A stretch of DNA of 64,000 bases from Nostocales cyanobacterium HT-58-2 (GTDB lineage: Bacteria; Cyanobacteriota; Cyanobacteriia; Cyanobacteriales; Nostocaceae): assembly GCA_002163975.1 (NCBI GenBank), contig CP019636.1, positions 4,398,501-4,462,500 on the forward strand, in the 5' to 3' direction. Below, piece after piece: positions 61,278 to 64,000 of the stretch. Below the pieces are notes generated by a model, which saw only the letters and a program-made list of their open reading frames with translations, was not told the origin of the DNA and made no database searches. The first letter of the stretch is position 1; each line of letters opens with the position of its first letter. The position numbers and the translations under genes were made by a program.

Positions 61278-62286
61278 AACGTGAGTTCGACGGCTTGAAA
61301 ATGGCACAAAAAAAGCTGAGACTGTCATAAAAGCAAAAATAAACAAGGTGTCTCAGCGATGTCCACTATTGTATCTCGGCTTGACGTAACCCAGATTTTC
61401 TGTGAGGTAGATGATTTCTGTTCATCATGGGAAAAGTTATGGCAGCAAGCACCGCAGCTACCATCAATGACTGGAGAACGCCGTAGTGCCTCAAGGATGC
61501 ATATAAGTGAAGTTATGACTATTGCCATCGCCTTTCACGGCAGTGGCTACCGAACATTTAAGGAGTTTTACACCTTACAAGTGCTACCGGGTTGGCGTGG
61601 AGCTTTCCCAAACTTAGTGAGCTACACACGATTTGTGGAGTTAATGCCTTGGTGCTTAATGTTGTTATGTTGTTTTTTACATAGACGCAGAGGTGAAATT
61701 ACAGGAATTAGCTTTATTGACTCAACGCCAATAGAAGTTTGTCATAAATGCCGTGCTCATGCACACAAGGTCTTTAAAGGATTAGTTAAATGGGGCAAAA
61801 ATTCGGTGGGTTGGCACTTCGGCTTTAAACTCCATTTGATTATTAACGACCAGGGAGAATTGCTGGCATTCAAACTAACTCCGGCAAATGTTGATGACCG
61901 AGAACCAGTTCCAGACATGACCAAGGACTTGATTGGTAAACTATTTGGAGATAGAGGTTATATCTCCCAAAAACTTTTTGAACAGCTATATGAACGGGGG
62001 TTACAGTTAGTCACGAAATCTAAAAAGAATATGAAAAACCGTTTGGTCAAATTAATTGACAAAATTCTTTTACGCAAACGTGCAGTAATTGAGTCCGTTA
62101 ATGACCACCTCAAAAATTTGTGCCAAATAGAACACTCTCGGCATCGTAGTGTATTCAATTTCTTAGTCAATTTGATGGCAGGTTTGGCTGCTTATACTTA
62201 TCTACCGAAAAAACCCTCACTTGACATTTACCCAAAACACCTGCCTGCTCTGCCTCCTGCCGTTTTTTAGTTCGTCGAACTCACGT
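61278..62286. mobile_element. IS982-family insertion sequence, intact
   Basis: The 1009-bp element is bounded by inverted repeats ACGTGAGTTCGACG (61278-61291) and its complement (62273-62286) and flanked by TAATGTA. It carries one full transposase gene. Size, ends beginning AC and the single gene fit IS982. The clean duplication points to a recent insertion. Confidence 0.92.
61359..62270 (+). CDS. IS982-family transposase
   Basis: This 303-residue DDE transposase has the N-terminal IS982 pattern ISEVMTIAIAFHGSGYRTFK, first Asp in GISFIDSTPIEVCH, second Asp in KLFGDRGYISQKLF and Glu in RAVIESVNDHLKNL. No frameshift or stop is seen, so the element may still move. Confidence 0.93.
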   Translation: MSTIVSRLDVTQIFCEVDDFCSSWEKLWQQAPQLPSMTGERRSASRMHISEVMTIAIAFHGSGYRTFKEFYTLQVLPGWRGAFPNLVSYTRFVELMPWCLMLLCCFLHRRRGEITGISFIDSTPIEVCHKCRAHAHKVFKGLVKWGKNSVGWHFGFKLHLIINDQGELLAFKLTPANVDDREPVPDMTKDLIGKLFGDRGYISQKLFEQLYERGLQLVTKSKKNMKNRLVKLIDKILLRKRAVIESVNDHLKNLCQIEHSRHRSVFNFLVNLMAGLAAYTYLPKKPSLDIYPKHLPALPPAVF

Positions 62287-62293
62287 TAATGTA
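62287..62293. repeat. Target-site duplication, right copy (TAATGTA)
   Basis: This is identical to 61271-61277. The ATG inside it opens the 3' fragment of the PIN-like gene and could give a truncated protein of 160 residues lacking the first catalytic Asp. Confidence 0.9.
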
Positions 62294-62989
62294 TATAAAT
62301 CGCTTTTACTTTCTTCAAAAGCTTGGATATTCTGTCGTTACTACAATATATGTACAGTTAGAATTTGAAAAAGGATACACATCTAGTCGTGACTATTTCT
62401 TCAATCTGTTGAGTACAGGAGAAATCACTCCTTACACCTTGGAAATTGATGATTTAGTTGAGATGGCAAATGTACCTCAATCTAAAAAAGCAAGTGATGC
62501 AGAGCTATCTTGTTTTGTCTTAGCAAAACGTATTGGTGGAAAAGCTATGACTGATGATAAGACAGCGATTAATTACATTTTAAGGCATATTTTAATTTCA
62601 AAAGAAAGTGTAATAACCTTGTTGGATGTTTTATTCGAGGCATATTTGAACTCATGGCTATCTGATAATGATTTAAGAGCTATACAATCAACGCTAAGTG
62701 CTAATAAATTTCGCATCAACGACGATTTAGTTTTTGAGTTTGCTAGAAGACGATTGATGACACAAAAGTAACATCTGACAGTTATACGACTAGCATACGT
62801 TTACAAGCTGAATCCATCTCCAAAACAGAATGAGAGAATGGAGGGAGGCTTGGCTTTCTCTTCTCCGACTAGAATACAACTTCAGCTAAGGGAGCAGACA
62901 CAAGCATATGAGTAGGCAAGCGCGCCCCCAATGAGGAACTGCGAAGTGGTGCTGTATTTAGTAGCCTCAAAACATATTTTTCCTTTCAA

Positions 62990-63074
62990 CGGAGAGGGTG
63001 GGATTCGAACCCACGGATGCTTTCACATCACTCGATTTCAAGTCGAGCGCATTCGACCACTCTGCCACCTCTCC
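62990..63074 (-). tRNA. tRNA-Ser (anticodon TGA)
   Basis: An 85-nt cloverleaf with acceptor GGAGAGG/CCTCTCC, anticodon stem CTCGA/TCGAG around loop CTTGAAA (anticodon TGA), a long variable arm (GTGATGTGAAAGCATCC) typical of serine tRNAs, and GGTTCGAATCC as T arm. CCA is not encoded. Confidence 0.95.
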
Positions 63075-63080
63075 AGTAAA

Positions 63081-63110
63081 GCTGTCAGCGTTTAGCTGTC
63101 AGCTGTCAGC
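63081..63110. repeat. Short tandem repeat AGCTGTCAGC
   Basis: Three copies of GCTGTCAGC occur just upstream of the tRNA-Ser gene as read on the minus strand. It is a typical cyanobacterial short tandem repeat with no evident role. Confidence 0.7.
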
Positions 63111-63145
63111 ACAAAGCCGACCGAATATGAATTATATCTCATCCT

Positions 63146-64000
63146 CTATGCAGATTGCACAACTGGAGTGAGTTTTTGATAAAGAATTTCTTCAGACACA
63201 ATGTTGAAATCCTGTCCAACCCAAACGAGTGAAACTTCGGAAACAACACCATCTTCCAGCAGGACTATGGAGAAGTTACGCTGTTTATAGCTGCCATGTT
63301 CTACAATCCTGGGCACACTTGCGGCGTTCAAGTAAACTATCCCCTCTGGGCTTCTAAAGATGCGCTTTCGCGGCTCTTTCTTAGTGTGTCGCAGGCTGTG
63401 GTGCATATGACCAAATGTGACGAGGGGAATGGTTTTACCAGCCGTGATGGTCTGAGATATCGCCTCTGCTAAATCTGGATCGCCAAAATCACCGCCTATG
63501 GGATGCCAATCTTTGCCGCAGGGATCTTCTGGGCGATCGCCCAATCCTGTAGGACCATTGTGACCCATAAAGATAATCGTCTGGTAAGCTGCACTATTAG
63601 CCGCAGCAACGATGCGGGCTGTAGACTCTTCAAAACTGGTCACACCATACCACTGTCGGTAGAAATCAGTATATCTCCACTCTGGTCCACCCCAGCTAAA
63701 GGGACGACCTCCAACAACCGTTATATTTAGCTCCGGAATATCGAGCTTACCGTAACCGACTTGGGTTTCGCCCAATAAATCCAGTTGCTGCTGTACCCAG
63801 TCTTCCTTGCTGCGGTCGTAGGGGCACTTTTTTCGTCCCCATTCTGTGGCAGTGTACCAGGCATCGTGGTTTCCCATCACTGCAGCTTTGGGAATGTCGA
63901 GGGATGCGATCGCTCTGACCACTTCCACCGACTCATTGCCAAAGTCCCCGACAAACAACACTAAGTCAACACCCAGATACTTGAGTGCAATACTATCTTC
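63146..64000 (-). CDS. Metallophosphoesterase family protein (5' end outside window)
   Basis: The frame is open to the window edge; the upstream in-frame stretch reads EDSIALKYLGVDLVLFVGDF, so the true start lies beyond 64000. Motifs for the two-metal site are FVGDFGNE, GNHDAWY, MGHNGPTG and FGHMHH. This family in cyanobacteria is often annotated as TIGR04168-type phosphoesterase; the substrate is unknown. Only about 285 residues are visible. Confidence 0.85.
   Translation of the reverse strand, partial: EDSIALKYLGVDLVLFVGDFGNESVEVVRAIASLDIPKAAVMGNHDAWYTATEWGRKKCPYDRSKEDWVQQQLDLLGETQVGYGKLDIPELNITVVGGRPFSWGGPEWRYTDFYRQWYGVTSFEESTARIVAAANSAAYQTIIFMGHNGPTGLGDRPEDPCGKDWHPIGGDFGDPDLAEAISQTITAGKTIPLVTFGHMHHSLRHTKKEPRKRIFRSPEGIVYLNAASVPRIVEHGSYKQRNFSIVLLEDGVVSEVSLVWVGQDFNIVSEEILYQKLTPVVQSA

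Larger units (their letters stand above)
61229..62771 (+). pseudogene. PIN-like nuclease gene split by an IS982-type element
   Basis: The 5' part (61229-61277) reads MNFIVTIDTCAIIHLM from GTG. The 3' part continues at 62294 after the element. Removing the element and one copy of TAATGTA restores one 175-residue frame, with ...IIHLMYINRFYFLQKLGYSV across the joint. Acidic residues sit where PIN nucleases need them: D in TIDTC, E in QLEFEKG, D in ASDAELS and TDDKTA. It would be the toxin-like partner of the ImmA/IrrE protein. Assignment to the PIN fold is by motif. Confidence 0.75.

Overview
The window comes from a filamentous, probably heterocyst-forming cyanobacterium (Nostocales type). The grounds are the many GCGATCGC (HIP1) octamers, a cytochrome cM-like gene beside petG, a Mo-dependent nitrogenase C-terminal-family protein, a PatA-like response regulator, DUF3370 and caspase-like proteins, and the divergent blocks asd-dapA-rnj and tig-clpP-clpX. 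Genus cannot be fixed from the sequence alone. No CRISPR array, rRNA or prophage was seen.

Layout. 1-2.4 kb: partial MarR regulator and a DrrAB-type drug-efflux ABC pair with a SlyA-like palindrome upstream. 3.2-4.5 kb: a Gly/Asn-rich protein with 14-residue repeats, then 1.2 kb of repeats. 5.7-6.3 kb: DedA. 6.6-14.1 kb, minus strand: a chemotaxis-type operon transcribed PatA-like regulator, double CheW, methyl-accepting protein, hybrid CheA, CheB. 15-21 kb: a membrane protein, an ABC exporter, a protein built of two degenerate histidine-kinase dimerisation units, and a NACHT NTPase. 21.7-25.9 kb: housekeeping genes (cytM-like, petG, rsmD, hisH, a C15-like protein, DUF3370). 25.9-27 kb: a unit of structured hairpins with a small ribbon-helix-helix-like ORF, possibly the shell of an IS200/IS605 or IscB-type element. 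27.2-31.7 kb: GFA protein and urease genes ureDABC with a DUF1349 gene between ureB and ureC. 31.8-34.2 kb: a toxin-antitoxin island (HicBA, a Phd-like protein, Doc with its antitoxin, MntA with a broken HepT) and a relic of an AAA-like gene. 34.6-43.9 kb: hybrid kinase, aldehyde dehydrogenase, sulfite-oxidase-like protein, rpmF, a caspase-fold protein lacking its catalytic dyad, Mo-nitrogenase-family protein, anion transporter. 44-53.3 kb: rnj, dapA, asd against tig, clpP, clpX; the tig-clpP gap is filled with a mosaic of GC-rich repeats. 53.3-57.3 kb: two alpha/beta hydrolases, a GntR regulator and an S1-domain protein. 57.4-62.8 kb: a NERD-UvrD helicase, an antitoxin remnant, and an XRE-ImmA/IrrE gene coupled to a PIN-like gene split by an IS982-type element. 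The end holds tRNA-Ser and a partial metallophosphoesterase.

The accessory themes are stress and conflict genes (NACHT, toxin-antitoxin pairs, ImmA/PIN, NERD-UvrD, pseudo-caspase) set among core genes, with several inactivated: hepT by a nonsense codon, the PIN-like gene by an insertion, the AAA-like gene by decay. The clearest new observations are the exact reconstruction of the PIN-like gene, a near-identical element upstream of two unrelated toxin-antitoxin operons, the orphan tandem pseudo-DHp protein, and a multi-helix RNA candidate at about 26.1-26.3 kb.
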